Below, piece by piece: positions 29,665-38,086 of a stretch of DNA of 53,991 nucleotides. This stretch comes from Streptomyces rubellomurinus. Lineage in GTDB: Bacteria; Actinomycetota; Actinomycetes; Streptomycetales; Streptomycetaceae. A program made the translations under genes and the position numbers. The number at the start of each line of letters is the position of its first letter. Position 1 is the first letter of the stretch. The notes under the pieces were generated by a model. That model saw only the letters and a program-made list of their open reading frames with translations. It had not been told where the DNA came from and ran no database searches. The stretch covers positions 1 through 53,991 of the forward strand of contig NZ_JZKH01000051.1 in the NCBI RefSeq assembly GCF_000961885.1, given 5' to 3'.

Positions 29665-31547
29665 ACGAGAACCGGACCTTCGCCACGCCGGACGCGGTGC
29701 CGGTCAGGGCCGTCGTGCTGGCGGCGGGACTCGGGTCGCGGCTGGGGGAGCCCTCCTCCCGGCGGCCCAAGCCGCTCACCCCGGTGGCCGGCCGCCCGAT
29801 CCTGGCCCACACCCTCGGCCACCTGGCCGGCGTCGGCGTCCAGGAGGTGGTCCTCGTCGTGGGCCACCTGCGGGAGGCCGTACGGGAGCTCGCGGGCGGC
29901 GAGTACGCCGGAATGAAGATCCATTACGTGGTCAACCCGGACCCCTCGACGACCAACAACCTCCGATCGGTCCGGCTGGCCCGCGAGTTCCTCGACCAGG
30001 ACGTCTTCCTGCTGGAGGGCGACGTGGTGTTCGAGCCGGCCGTGCTGGAGCGGCTGGCGGCCGCCCCGGAGGCCAGCGCGGTGGCGGCGAGCCGACCGCT
30101 GCGGCCGCTCGCCGGCACCGTGGTCCGGGCCGACGCGGACGGCGTGCTCACCGACTACGTCGACGACCGCCGGCAGGCCGGGGCGTTCGACCACCCCGGC
30201 GCGCTCAAGACGGCCAACCTCTACCTGCTGCGCGAGGCCTTCCTGCGGGAGCGGTTCCTGCCCGCCCTGGAGGAGCTCGACCGGCGGTTGGCCGGCCAGG
30301 GCTACTACGACTACGCCGTCAGCGACGGCCTGGCCGCCGGGGGCCACGCCTGGCGGGTCGCCGACATCAGCGACCTCGCCTGGTACGAGGTGGACGACCC
30401 GGGCGACCAGCGCCAGGCCGACTTCCGGTTCAGCCCGCCGCGCGAGCAGCAGCGGATCCTGGAGTCGCTGCACGGCGGCTACTGGCGCTACGGGGTGACG
30501 GACCACGCCCTGCTCTACAACGTGCACTTCCCGCCCGCCGAGATGATGGAGATCCTGCGCTCGGACTTCGACGCGGTGCTGCGCAACTACCCCTCGGCCC
30601 ACGCGCCGCTCACCGAGCTGGCCGCGACCATCGCCGCCCGGCGGCCGGAGGAGGTCGTGCTGGCCAACGGGAGCTCGGAGATCATCAAGATCCTGGCCCG
30701 CCTGCGCGGGAACTGGACCGTCCCGGTCCCCGGCTTCAACGAGTACGAGAACGTCGTCGGCGCCGAACGGGTGCACCGGTACCAGCTCGACGCGCCCGAC
30801 TTCCGGCTCCCGGTGGAGGACTACGCCGCCTTCGTCCGGCGCAGCGGGGTCGACACGGCGGTCGTGGTGAGCCCCAACAACCCGACCTCGGTCGGCGTCC
30901 CGCTGGCCGATCTGCGCCGGCTCGCCGACCTGGTGGGCCCCGACGTGCTGCTGGTGATCGACGAGTCCTTCGTCGACTTCGCGCCCGCGCCGATCGCCTC
31001 GATCGGCCCGTTCCTGGACCGGCACCGCAACGTGCTGCTGCTCAAGAGCATCAGCAAGGTCTACGGCGTCGGCGGGATCCGGCTGGGGTACGCGGCCACC
31101 GCGGACACCGAGCTCGCCCGGACCCTGCGGGCGGAGCTGCCGATCTGGGACATCAACGGGTTCGCGGAGGAGTTCCTGCGGGTGCTGCCGCACTTCCGCC
31201 GGGCCTTCGCGGACAGCTGCCGGCAGATGCGGCAGAACACGCTCGCGCTGGCCGAGGGGCTGGCGGCGCTCCCCGGGATCCGGGTGGTGCCGCCGGACGC
31301 GAACTTCGTCTTCGTCGAGCTCACCGGCGGGATCCGGGCGCCCGAGCTGGCCCACGAGCTGTTCCGCCGGTTCCGGATCCTCACCAAGGAGTGCTCCGGG
31401 AAGTCCATGCCGGGCGGGGACGCCTACCTGCGGGTCTCCAGCCGCAGCCGCGCGGAGAACGAGGTGGTGGTCGCCGCGGTCGCCGAGATCGTCGGCGGCC
31501 CGCGGGGCGCCGCGACGACCGAGGGGGCGGGCCGTGCCGACGGCTGA
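29661..31547 (+). CDS. frbH: CMP-transferase / PLP-dependent decarboxylase fusion (FrbH)
   Basis: The protein has 628 residues from TTG 29661, with GGAGGA 6 bases upstream. Residues 10-245 are a nucleotidyltransferase (VVLAAGLGSRLG, RRPKPLTPVAGRPIL, EGDVVFE). Residues 270-615 are a fold-type I PLP enzyme (ANGSSEIIK, SPNNPTS, DESFVDF, and the Schiff-base Lys in LKSISKVYGVGGIRLGY). In FR-900098 biosynthesis this bifunctional enzyme attaches CMP to 2-amino-4-phosphonobutyrate and decarboxylates it, giving CMP-5'-3-aminopropylphosphonate. An ATG at 29654 in another frame is a decoy. It overlaps frbG upstream and frbI downstream. Confidence 0.94.
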   Translation: MNENRTFATPDAVPVRAVVLAAGLGSRLGEPSSRRPKPLTPVAGRPILAHTLGHLAGVGVQEVVLVVGHLREAVRELAGGEYAGMKIHYVVNPDPSTTNNLRSVRLAREFLDQDVFLLEGDVVFEPAVLERLAAAPEASAVAASRPLRPLAGTVVRADADGVLTDYVDDRRQAGAFDHPGALKTANLYLLREAFLRERFLPALEELDRRLAGQGYYDYAVSDGLAAGGHAWRVADISDLAWYEVDDPGDQRQADFRFSPPREQQRILESLHGGYWRYGVTDHALLYNVHFPPAEMMEILRSDFDAVLRNYPSAHAPLTELAATIAARRPEEVVLANGSSEIIKILARLRGNWTVPVPGFNEYENVVGAERVHRYQLDAPDFRLPVEDYAAFVRRSGVDTAVVVSPNNPTSVGVPLADLRRLADLVGPDVLLVIDESFVDFAPAPIASIGPFLDRHRNVLLLKSISKVYGVGGIRLGYAATADTELARTLRAELPIWDINGFAEEFLRVLPHFRRAFADSCRQMRQNTLALAEGLAALPGIRVVPPDANFVFVELTGGIRAPELAHELFRRFRILTKECSGKSMPGGDAYLRVSSRSRAENEVVVAAVAEIVGGPRGAATTEGAGRADG

Positions 31548-32181
31548 GGACGGCGCGCAGGTGCGCTGGCTGGGGCGGGGCGAGCGGGTCGTCCACGACA
31601 GCCGCTTCCTGACCGTGTCGGTGGCCGACGTCGAGCTGCCGGGCGGCGAGACGGTCGAGCACCACTTCGTCCGGGCGCCGGGCGCGGCGATCATCGTCGT
31701 GCAGGACGAGCGGCAGCGGATCCTGATGATGTACCGGCACCGCTTCGTCTCCGACCTGTGGGGCTGGGAGCTGCCCGGCGGCCTGGTCGACGACCGGGAG
31801 GATCCGGCGGTGACGGCCGCCCGCGAGGCGGAGGAGGAGACCGGCTACCGCCCCAGGAACGTCCGCCACCTCCTCACCTACCAGCCGATGGCGGGCATGG
31901 TCGACAGCCCGCACCACATCTACCTGGCGGACGGCGCGGACCTGGTCGGCGGGCCGACCGAGTGCACCGAGGCGCAGGAGACGCGGTGGATGCCGCTCGA
32001 CGAGGCTGCCGAACTCCTGCGCTCCGGACGCACCGTGACGTCCGGTACGGCCATCGGCCTTCTGGCGGTGCTGGGGCTCGGCGGGGCGCGGCAGCAGCCC
32101 GGCGGGGTGCAGGAGCAGCCCGGCGGGGCGCAGCAGCAGGGAATGAACGAATCGCACTCAGGAAGGACAGTTCGTGGTTGA
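31534..32181 (+). CDS. frbI: Nudix hydrolase removing CMP (FrbI)
   Basis: The protein has 215 residues, GTG 31534 with GAGGGGG upstream, overlapping frbH by 14 bp. The Nudix box is complete: GGLVDDREDPAVTAAREAEEETGY (G-x5-E-x7-REAxEExG, residues about 83-105). Its role in the pathway is to hydrolyse CMP-5'-FR-900098 and release the free phosphonate, the unmasking step. The C-terminal 30 residues are a low-complexity Gln/Pro/Gly tail (QQPGG repeats) not part of the fold. Confidence 0.93.
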   Translation: MPTAEDGAQVRWLGRGERVVHDSRFLTVSVADVELPGGETVEHHFVRAPGAAIIVVQDERQRILMMYRHRFVSDLWGWELPGGLVDDREDPAVTAAREAEEETGYRPRNVRHLLTYQPMAGMVDSPHHIYLADGADLVGGPTECTEAQETRWMPLDEAAELLRSGRTVTSGTAIGLLAVLGLGGARQQPGGVQEQPGGAQQQGMNESHSGRTVRG

Positions 32182-33193
32182 GATTCTGAAGAAGCCCGTC
32201 ACCGGCCGCAGCGTCTGGCAGCGTGCGCAGGTCGAGGACGCCTCGCAGTGGACCTACGTCCTCGACGAGGGGATGCGGGCCGAGATCCTGGAGGCCGCCG
32301 AGCGGATCAACGAGCAGGGCCTGACGGTCTGGGACCTCGACCGCAAGGCCGTCCCGCTGGAGCGGGCCGGGAAGCTCGTGGCGCAGTGCGTCGAGCAGTT
32401 GGAGCACGGCTTCGGCCTGGCCATGCTCAGGGGCGTGCCCACCGAGGGCCTGACCGTGGCCGAGTCGCAGGTGGTGATGGGCGTCGTCGGCCTGCACCTG
32501 GGCACCGCGGTGGCCCAGAACGGGCACGGCGACCGGGTCGTGTCGATCCGCGACTACGGCAAGGGCCGGCTGAACTCCAAGACCATCCGCGGCTACCAGA
32601 CCAACGAGTCGCTGCCCTGGCACAGCGACGCCCCGGACATCGCCGCGCTGCTGTGCCTGACGCAGGCCAAGCACGGCGGCGAGTTCCACGTGGCGAGCGC
32701 CATGCACATCTACAACACCCTGCTGCAGGAGGCCCCCGAACTGCTCGGGCTGTACTACGCCGGGGTGTTCTTCGACTACCGCGGCGAGGAGCCGCCCGGT
32801 GAGCCGCCGGCCTACCGCAACGCCATCTTCGGCTACCACAACGGCCAGTTGAGCTGCCGCTACTTCCTGCGCAACTTCGCCGACTCCGGCACGGCGAAGC
32901 TCGGCTTCGAGCAGCCGGAGGTGGAGAAGCTCGCCCTCGACACCTTCGAGGAGATCGCCTCCCGGCCGGAGAACCACGTCTCGATGCGCCTGGAGCCCGG
33001 CGACATGCAGCTCGTGGACGACAACGTCACCGTGCACCGGCGCGGCGCGTACAGCGACGAGGAGGACGGCAGCACCGACAGCTCCCGCCACCTCCTGCGG
33101 CTGTGGATCAACGTGGAGAACGGCCGGCAGTTCCCCACCTCGCTGTCCACCCACCGCTGGGGCATGAAGGCGGCGGCGAAGCCGACGCACTGA
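32174..33193 (+). CDS. frbJ: TauD-family Fe(II)/2OG hydroxylase (FrbJ)
   Basis: The protein has 339 residues from GTG 32174 (AAGGA upstream), overlapping frbI by 8 bp. The metal motif is LPWHSDAPD (HxD) about residue 150; the distal His is in DDNVTVHRRGAYSD, followed by the 2OG-binding Arg in RLLRLWINVEN-type sequence. In the FR-900098 producer this enzyme hydroxylates the propyl chain to give the FR-33289 series, acting on the CMP conjugate. Its presence predicts that the strain can make the hydroxylated congener. It is the last gene of the plus-strand run before a strong terminator. Confidence 0.92.
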   Translation: MVEILKKPVTGRSVWQRAQVEDASQWTYVLDEGMRAEILEAAERINEQGLTVWDLDRKAVPLERAGKLVAQCVEQLEHGFGLAMLRGVPTEGLTVAESQVVMGVVGLHLGTAVAQNGHGDRVVSIRDYGKGRLNSKTIRGYQTNESLPWHSDAPDIAALLCLTQAKHGGEFHVASAMHIYNTLLQEAPELLGLYYAGVFFDYRGEEPPGEPPAYRNAIFGYHNGQLSCRYFLRNFADSGTAKLGFEQPEVEKLALDTFEEIASRPENHVSMRLEPGDMQLVDDNVTVHRRGAYSDEEDGSTDSSRHLLRLWINVENGRQFPTSLSTHRWGMKAAAKPTH

Positions 33194-33203
33194 CGGAAGT
33201 CCG

Positions 33204-33241
33204 CGCGAGGCCGGCCCGGGGCGCCCCGGGCCGGCCTCGCG
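33204..33241 (+). terminator. Terminator after frbJ
   Basis: A perfect 38-bp palindrome (19-bp arms, centred between 33222 and 33223) begins 11 bp after the frbJ stop. It should end the frbD-J transcript and leave dxrB under its own promoter. Confidence 0.85.
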
Positions 33242-33295
33242 GTGCTGCTCGCGGTCGTGTGCGGAAGGTGCCGATCACCCGGGAGAGTCGGCCGG

Positions 33296-33327
33296 GTGAC
33301 GGGCCGTCACGGGATTCGCGATACGCT
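33296..33327 (+). promoter_or_regulatory. Possible promoter of dxrB (leaderless?)
   Basis: GTGACG (33296-33301) and TACGCT (33322-33327) form a weak -35/-10 pair with a long 20-bp spacer. Transcription would then begin at about the GTG start 33335. No ribosome site is visible before that GTG, which fits a leaderless message. Confidence 0.35.
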
Positions 33328-33334
33328 GACGATC

Positions 33335-34549
33335 GTGACTTCTCTCTCGAACGACCCTCGCAGCGTCGTCATCCTGGGCTCGACGGGGTCCATCGGAACG
33401 CAGGCCATCGACGTCATCCAGCGCAACCGCGCGCGGTTCCGGGTGCGGGCGCTCTCGGCCGGCGGCGGCAACCTGTCCCTGCTGGCCGCCCAGGCGCTCG
33501 ACCTCGAGGTCGAGCAGGTGGGTCTGGCGGACAGCGGCGCCGTCGAGGACTTCCGGGCCGCCCTGCGCGACGAGGCCGCCAAGCGCGGCCTGAAGTCGGG
33601 CGACTTCAAGCTGCCGGACCTGCTCCACGGCCCGGAGGCCTCGACCGAGCTCGCGGCCCTGCCGTGCGACTCGGTGCTGAACGGCATCACCGGCTCGGTC
33701 GGCCTGGAGCCGACCCTCGCGGCGCTGAAGTCGGGCAGCAGGCTCATCCTGGCGAACAAGGAGTCGCTGATCGTCGGCGGGCCGCTGGTCAAGAAGGTGG
33801 CCGCGCCCGGTCAGATCCTCCCGGTCGACTCCGAGCACTCCGCGCTGTTCCAGTGCCTCCAGGGCGGCAAGGAGCAGGACGTCCGCAAGCTGGTGGTCAC
33901 CGCGAGCGGCGGCCCGTTCCACGGCCGCGGCCGGGCCGAGATGGCCGCCGTCACGCCGGAGCAGGCCCTGGCCCACCCGGTGTGGAACATGGGGCCGGTC
34001 ATCACCATCAACTGCGCGAACCTGGTGAACAAGGGCCTGGAGGTGATCGAGGCGCACCTGCTCTTCGACATCCCGTTCAGCCGCATCGAGGTCGTGGTCC
34101 ACCCGCAGGTGATGGTCCACTCGATGGTCGAGTTCACGGACGGGTCCACCCTGGCGCAGGTGAGTCCGCCGGACATCCGGCTGCCGCTGTCCCTCGGGCT
34201 CGGCTGGCCGGACCGGGTGCCGGACGCGGCGCCCTCCTGCGACTGGACCAAGGCGTCGACCTGGGAGTTCTTCCCGGTGGACGGCGACGCGTTCCCGGGC
34301 GTCCAGCTCGCCTACGAGGTCGGCGAGGCCGGCGGCACCGTGCCCGCCGTGTTCAACGCCGCCAACGAGGAGCTGGTGGCGGCCTTCGTCGCGGGCCGGC
34401 TGCCCTTCCTCGGCATCGTGGACACGCTCGGCAAGATCGTCGGGGAGCACGACCGGGTGCCGAACGAGGCGATGACGCTGGAGGCGATCGCCGAGGCGGA
34501 CCGCTGGGCGCGGGCCCGGGCGAAGGAGCTCGTCGGCCTGTCCGACTGA
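33335..34549 (+). CDS. dxrB: 1-deoxy-D-xylulose 5-phosphate reductoisomerase, resistance copy (DxrB)
   Basis: The protein has 404 residues; GTG 33335 gives the family N-terminus (VVILGSTGSIGTQAIDV). Other motifs: LANKESLIVGG, the active-site loop SEHSALFQ, WNMG, VNKGLEVIEAH, HPQVMVHSM. FR-900098 and fosmidomycin inhibit DXR, and the FR-900098 producer carries an extra DXR in its cluster. In the pocket the residue equal to E. coli Ser222, which contacts the phosphonate, is Cys227 (TINCANLVNKG); the flanking positions also differ from the M. tuberculosis-like sequence I recall. This is a likely basis for lowered inhibitor affinity. Catalytic and NADPH residues look intact, so it should be active. 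Confidence 0.93.
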   Translation: MTSLSNDPRSVVILGSTGSIGTQAIDVIQRNRARFRVRALSAGGGNLSLLAAQALDLEVEQVGLADSGAVEDFRAALRDEAAKRGLKSGDFKLPDLLHGPEASTELAALPCDSVLNGITGSVGLEPTLAALKSGSRLILANKESLIVGGPLVKKVAAPGQILPVDSEHSALFQCLQGGKEQDVRKLVVTASGGPFHGRGRAEMAAVTPEQALAHPVWNMGPVITINCANLVNKGLEVIEAHLLFDIPFSRIEVVVHPQVMVHSMVEFTDGSTLAQVSPPDIRLPLSLGLGWPDRVPDAAPSCDWTKASTWEFFPVDGDAFPGVQLAYEVGEAGGTVPAVFNAANEELVAAFVAGRLPFLGIVDTLGKIVGEHDRVPNEAMTLEAIAEADRWARARAKELVGLSD

Positions 34550-34583
34550 CGCGAGTGAGTCATGTGAACAAGTGACGCGCGCT

Positions 34584-34634
34584 GAAGCGGTGTCACCCGT
34601 CCCCGGGTCTCCGGGGCGTGGGTGGCACCGCTTC
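34584..34634. terminator. Bidirectional terminator after dxrB
   Basis: A 15-bp stem (34584-34598 with 34620-34634, one G-U pair) encloses a smaller nested hairpin (ccccgg/ccgggg, 34601-34616). It lies between the dxrB stop (34549) and the stop of the convergent DhaL-like gene (34673). Confidence 0.8.
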
Positions 34635-34672
34635 CGTGTGTCGCGGCGCGGGCCCGGGGCGGGCCGGTCGCG

Positions 34673-35332
34673 TCACTCGCCCGGCAGGTGACCGGGGCGC
34701 CCGGAGCCGATGGTGTCGGCGAGGGCGCGGAAGACGAGCGTGGTCGAGGCGGCGCCCGGGTCCTGGTGCCCGATGGTGCGCAACCCCAGGTAGGAGGCCC
34801 GGCCCTTCCGGGCCCGCAGCGTGATGGTGGTGTCCAGGGCGGTCTCCGCGGCCTCGGCGGCGGCCCTGGCGGCCGCGAGGAAGCCCCCGTGGGCGAGGAC
34901 GGTGTCCCGGAACGCGGCGACGGCCGGGGCGTAGGCGTCGACCATGGTCTTGTCCCCGGGATCCGCGGCCCCCAGTTCCTGGAGCACGTCGAGCCCGGCC
35001 TGGAGCGCCTCGGCGAAGCGGGCCTCGTCGGTCTCGGCGGTGTCGCCGAGCGCCGTGCCCATGGCCCGGAACGCGCTGCCGTAGAGGGGGCCGGCGGCGC
35101 CTCCGACGGTGGAGATCAGCACCCCGCCGGTGAAGTCCAGCAGGCCGCCGACGGTTTCGTCCGAGCGGGGTGCCGCTCCGAGTTCGAGGGCGGCCCGGGT
35201 GAAGCCGCGGACCAGGTTGACTCCGTGGTCCCCGTCTCCGATGACTGAATCGAGTTCCGTCAGACGGTCACGGTGTTCTTCGAGGGTCACGCTGATGCCG
35301 GTAATCCAGCAGCGAACGAGTGCGACATTCAC
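34673..35332 (-). CDS. DhaL-like dihydroxyacetone kinase ADP-binding subunit (orphan)
   Basis: The protein has 219 residues, GTG 35332 with AGGAGAGAG upstream. DhaL motifs are complete: ELDSVIGDGDHGVNLVRG (Asp ligands for Mg-ADP), GGAAGPLYGSAF, GDKTMVDAYAP, and GRASYLGLRTIGHQDPGA. DhaL normally works with DhaK, which covalently binds dihydroxyacetone, and a phosphoryl donor. Neither partner lies in this window. It may serve triose metabolism with a distant DhaK or act on another substrate. It is convergent with dxrB and divergent from narK, so it stands alone. Confidence 0.85.
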   Translation of the reverse strand: MNVALVRCWITGISVTLEEHRDRLTELDSVIGDGDHGVNLVRGFTRAALELGAAPRSDETVGGLLDFTGGVLISTVGGAAGPLYGSAFRAMGTALGDTAETDEARFAEALQAGLDVLQELGAADPGDKTMVDAYAPAVAAFRDTVLAHGGFLAAARAAAEAAETALDTTITLRARKGRASYLGLRTIGHQDPGAASTTLVFRALADTIGSGRPGHLPGE

Positions 35333-35672
35333 CGACTCTCTCCTGATGCGACGAGCGAACCGAATCCGAACAGGATGTCCTGAAGAGTGAAGATCTCACG
35401 TGTCGGGGGGCGTGATGAGAGGTCTGAAGTGATGGTCGATCATCATCCAAACTCATGGCCCTGGTTACGTCAAGGTCACGACAGGTCCAAGGGGCGGCTG
35501 GGGCGGAGGGTGGTTCCAGGTGTGCTCCGGGGGACCTGATGTATTCCTCATGTTCCCCATTGTGGAACGCTGTTCGGTCTATCTATGCTGCAGGCGTCCT
35601 ACCGCCTGAAGCACGTGAGCAGCCGTCACCTCGCACCGGACCACTTCCGCCGAGACAGGAGAACGGACCGCC
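35333..35672. promoter_or_regulatory. 340-bp gap upstream of narK with candidate operator
   Basis: There is no coding sequence. The stretch is AT-richer than its surroundings. It holds an inverted repeat GTTCCCCATTGTGGAAC (35552-35568; arms GTTCC/GGAAC, spacer 7), about 105 bp before the narK start, the kind of site used by IclR- or other helix-turn-helix regulators. A related GTTCCCC sequence occurs just upstream of the iclR gene near 49160. No confident -10/-35 pair was found. Confidence 0.45.
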
Positions 35673-37064
35673 ATGCCGAGCAAACATCCCGACCGAGGAC
35701 GGTGGATCGAGGGCTGGGACCCGGAGGACGAGGACCGCTGGGAGAGCTCCGGCCGGCGCATCGCCCACCGCAACCTCTGGCTGTCGGTGCTGTCCGAACA
35801 CATCGGCTTCTCCGTCTGGAGCATGTGGTCGGTGCTGGTGCTGTTCATGTCCCCCGCCATCGGACTGGGCTTCACCGCGGGGGAGAAGTTCCTCCTCGTG
35901 ATCACGCCCACGCTGGTCGGAGCCCTGCTACGGCTGCCGTACAGCTACGCGGTGACCCGCTTCGGCGGGCGCAACTGGACGGTGTTCGCCTCCGTCGTGC
36001 TCCTCGTGCCGACCGTGCTCGCCGTCGTCTTCGTCCAGCGGCCCGGGACGCCGCTGTGGGTGTTCCTGCTGATCGCCGCGACGGCGGGGGTCGGGGGCGG
36101 GAACTTCGCCTCCTCGATGACGAACATCACCGCCTTCTTCCCGCAGCGCCACCAGGGCTGGGCGCTGGGCCTGAACGCCGGCGGCGGCAACCTCGGCGTC
36201 GCGGTCGTCCAGCTCCTCGGCCTCCTCGTGATCGCCACCGTCGGTGACACCCACCCCGCCTACGTCGCCGCCGCCTACCTCCCGCTGATCGCGCTGGTCG
36301 CGGTGCTCGCCGCCCTGCGGATGGACAACGTCGACGTCGTGCGCGCCGCGCCCGGGGCGCAGCGCGAGGCCGTCCGGCAGCCGCACACCTGGTGGATCTC
36401 CCTGCTGTACATCGGCACGTTCGGCTCCTTCATCGGCTACGGCTTCGCGTTCGGCCTGGTGTTGAAGACCCAGTTCGGCTCGACCTCGCTGCAGGCGGCC
36501 GAATTCACCTTCCTGGGGCCGCTGTTGGGCTCGCTGTCCCGGCCGGTCGGCGGCCGGCTGGCCGACCGGTGGGGCGGTGCGCGGGTCACCCTGCTGACCT
36601 TCCTCGGGATGGCGGCGGGCGCCGGCGAGCTGATCCTCGCCTCCCACACCAAGTCGTTCCCGCTGTTCGTCGCCGGCTTCACCGCGCTCTTCGTGCTGAG
36701 CGGCCTCGGCAACGGCTCCACGTACAAGATGATCCCCGCGGTCTTCGCCGCGCAGGCCGAGGCCGCGGTGGCCGCGGGCGAGGACGCCCGGGCCGAGTTC
36801 GAGCGGTCGCGGCGCCTCAGCGGTGCGGTGCTCGGCATCGCGGGAGCGATCGGCGCCCTCGGCGGAGTGGCCGTCAACCTGGTCTTCCGCGCCGCCTACG
36901 ACAGCCCCTCGGGCAGCGGCGTGCTCGCCTTCGTCGCGTTCCTCGGCTACTACGCCCTGTGCGTGGCCGTGGTCCGCACCGTCTACCTGCGCCGCGACCG
37001 CGCGGCGCGGGAACCGTCACAGCCGGCTCCGAGGGAGCGGTCCCGCATGACGATCCGTCCGTGA
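35673..37064 (+). CDS. narK: Nitrate/nitrite MFS transporter, NarK family
   Basis: The protein has 463 residues and about 12 membrane segments; ATG 35673 with AGGAGA upstream. Both nitrate-signature motifs are recognisable: GVGGGNFASSMTNI with FFPQRHQGWALGLNAGGGNLG in the first half, and SGLGNGSTYKMIP in the second. The family imports nitrate or exchanges nitrate for nitrite across the cell membrane. It is directly followed (38 bp) by the Dap-synthesis gene sbnA, and a nitrate reductase lies further along on the same strand, so it probably feeds nitrate to this biosynthetic block and not only to general nitrogen assimilation. Confidence 0.93.
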   Translation: MPSKHPDRGRWIEGWDPEDEDRWESSGRRIAHRNLWLSVLSEHIGFSVWSMWSVLVLFMSPAIGLGFTAGEKFLLVITPTLVGALLRLPYSYAVTRFGGRNWTVFASVVLLVPTVLAVVFVQRPGTPLWVFLLIAATAGVGGGNFASSMTNITAFFPQRHQGWALGLNAGGGNLGVAVVQLLGLLVIATVGDTHPAYVAAAYLPLIALVAVLAALRMDNVDVVRAAPGAQREAVRQPHTWWISLLYIGTFGSFIGYGFAFGLVLKTQFGSTSLQAAEFTFLGPLLGSLSRPVGGRLADRWGGARVTLLTFLGMAAGAGELILASHTKSFPLFVAGFTALFVLSGLGNGSTYKMIPAVFAAQAEAAVAAGEDARAEFERSRRLSGAVLGIAGAIGALGGVAVNLVFRAAYDSPSGSGVLAFVAFLGYYALCVAVVRTVYLRRDRAAREPSQPAPRERSRMTIRP

Positions 37065-37102
37065 GCCGACCATGCCGCCACGGACGAAGGGAAGGATCAA
37101 GC

Positions 37103-38086
37103 ATGGCCGTGATCACCGCCGCCCATGAACCCGTCGAGAGCGATGTCTACATCGACCTGCGCAGCAGTCTCGGCATCCCCCTGGTCCTCAAGTGCGAGGG
37201 GTTCAACCTCGCGGGCTCGATCAAGATGCAGCCCGCCGCCCGGATGGTCTCCGCGGCCCAGCAGGACGGAGTCCTGGGGCCGGACTCCGTCCTCATCGAG
37301 TCCTCCTCCGGCAACCTCGGGGTCGCGCTGTCGGTGATCGCCGCCTCGCGCGGGCTGCGGTTCGTCTGCGTCACCGACGTCAACTGCAACCCGGCCACGG
37401 TCACCCTGATGCGCGCCCTGGGCGCCGAGGTCGTCGTCCTCGACGAACCCGACCCGGTCGACGGCTTCCTCGGCGCGCGCCGCGCCCACGTGCGCGAGCG
37501 GTGCGCCGAGGACCCGTCCTACGTCTGGCTCAACCAGTACGAGAACCCGGCCAACTGGGTCTCCCACTACGAGAGCACCGCCGCCGTGATCGCCAAGGAC
37601 TTCCCGGAGCTCGACACGCTGTTCGTCGGCGTCGGCACCGGGGGCACCCTGATGGGCTGCGCCCGCTACTTCCGGGAGCACCGGCCCGGCGTGCGCATCG
37701 TCGCCGTCGACAGCGTCGGCTCGGTCAACTTCGCCGGGGAGCCGGGGAAGCGGCACATCCCCGGGCTCGGCGCCGGCGCCCCGATGCCGCTGATCGCCCC
37801 CGAGCTCACCGCCGGCCTCGTGGACGAGGTGATCCGCGTCCACGAGATCGACACCATCCGCACCTGCCGCCAACTCGCCGGCCGCGGCATCCTCCTGGGC
37901 GGCTCCTCGGGGACCGTGACCTGTGCCGCCGCGCAGTGGCTCGCCCAGCACGGCGCCTCGGTGGACACCGCCGTCGCGATCGCCCCCGACCTGGGGGAGC
38001 GCTACCTCACCACCATCTACGACGACACCTGGGTCACCGACCACTACGGACGGGCCGACTTCGACCAACTCCTGGAGAGCCTGTGA
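37103..38086 (+). CDS. sbnA: N-(2-amino-2-carboxyethyl)-L-glutamate synthase, SbnA type
   Basis: The protein has 327 residues. It is a cysteine-synthase-like fold-type II PLP enzyme: Schiff-base Lys in NLAGSIKMQPA (about residue 37), the Asn-loop ESSSGNLGVAL, the phosphate cup GVGTGGTLMG, and LGGSSGTVT near the C-terminus. SbnA joins O-phospho-L-serine and L-glutamate to form ACEGA. Next to SbnB this makes L-2,3-diaminopropionate, so assignment is firmer than for a lone cysteine synthase. It overlaps sbnB by four bases. Confidence 0.9.
   Translation: MAVITAAHEPVESDVYIDLRSSLGIPLVLKCEGFNLAGSIKMQPAARMVSAAQQDGVLGPDSVLIESSSGNLGVALSVIAASRGLRFVCVTDVNCNPATVTLMRALGAEVVVLDEPDPVDGFLGARRAHVRERCAEDPSYVWLNQYENPANWVSHYESTAAVIAKDFPELDTLFVGVGTGGTLMGCARYFREHRPGVRIVAVDSVGSVNFAGEPGKRHIPGLGAGAPMPLIAPELTAGLVDEVIRVHEIDTIRTCRQLAGRGILLGGSSGTVTCAAAQWLAQHGASVDTAVAIAPDLGERYLTTIYDDTWVTDHYGRADFDQLLESL

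Noticed and set aside
29654..31612. Alternative ATG 29654 frame over frbH
   Set aside because: That frame gives a low-complexity translation. The TTG 29661 frame encodes both expected domains.
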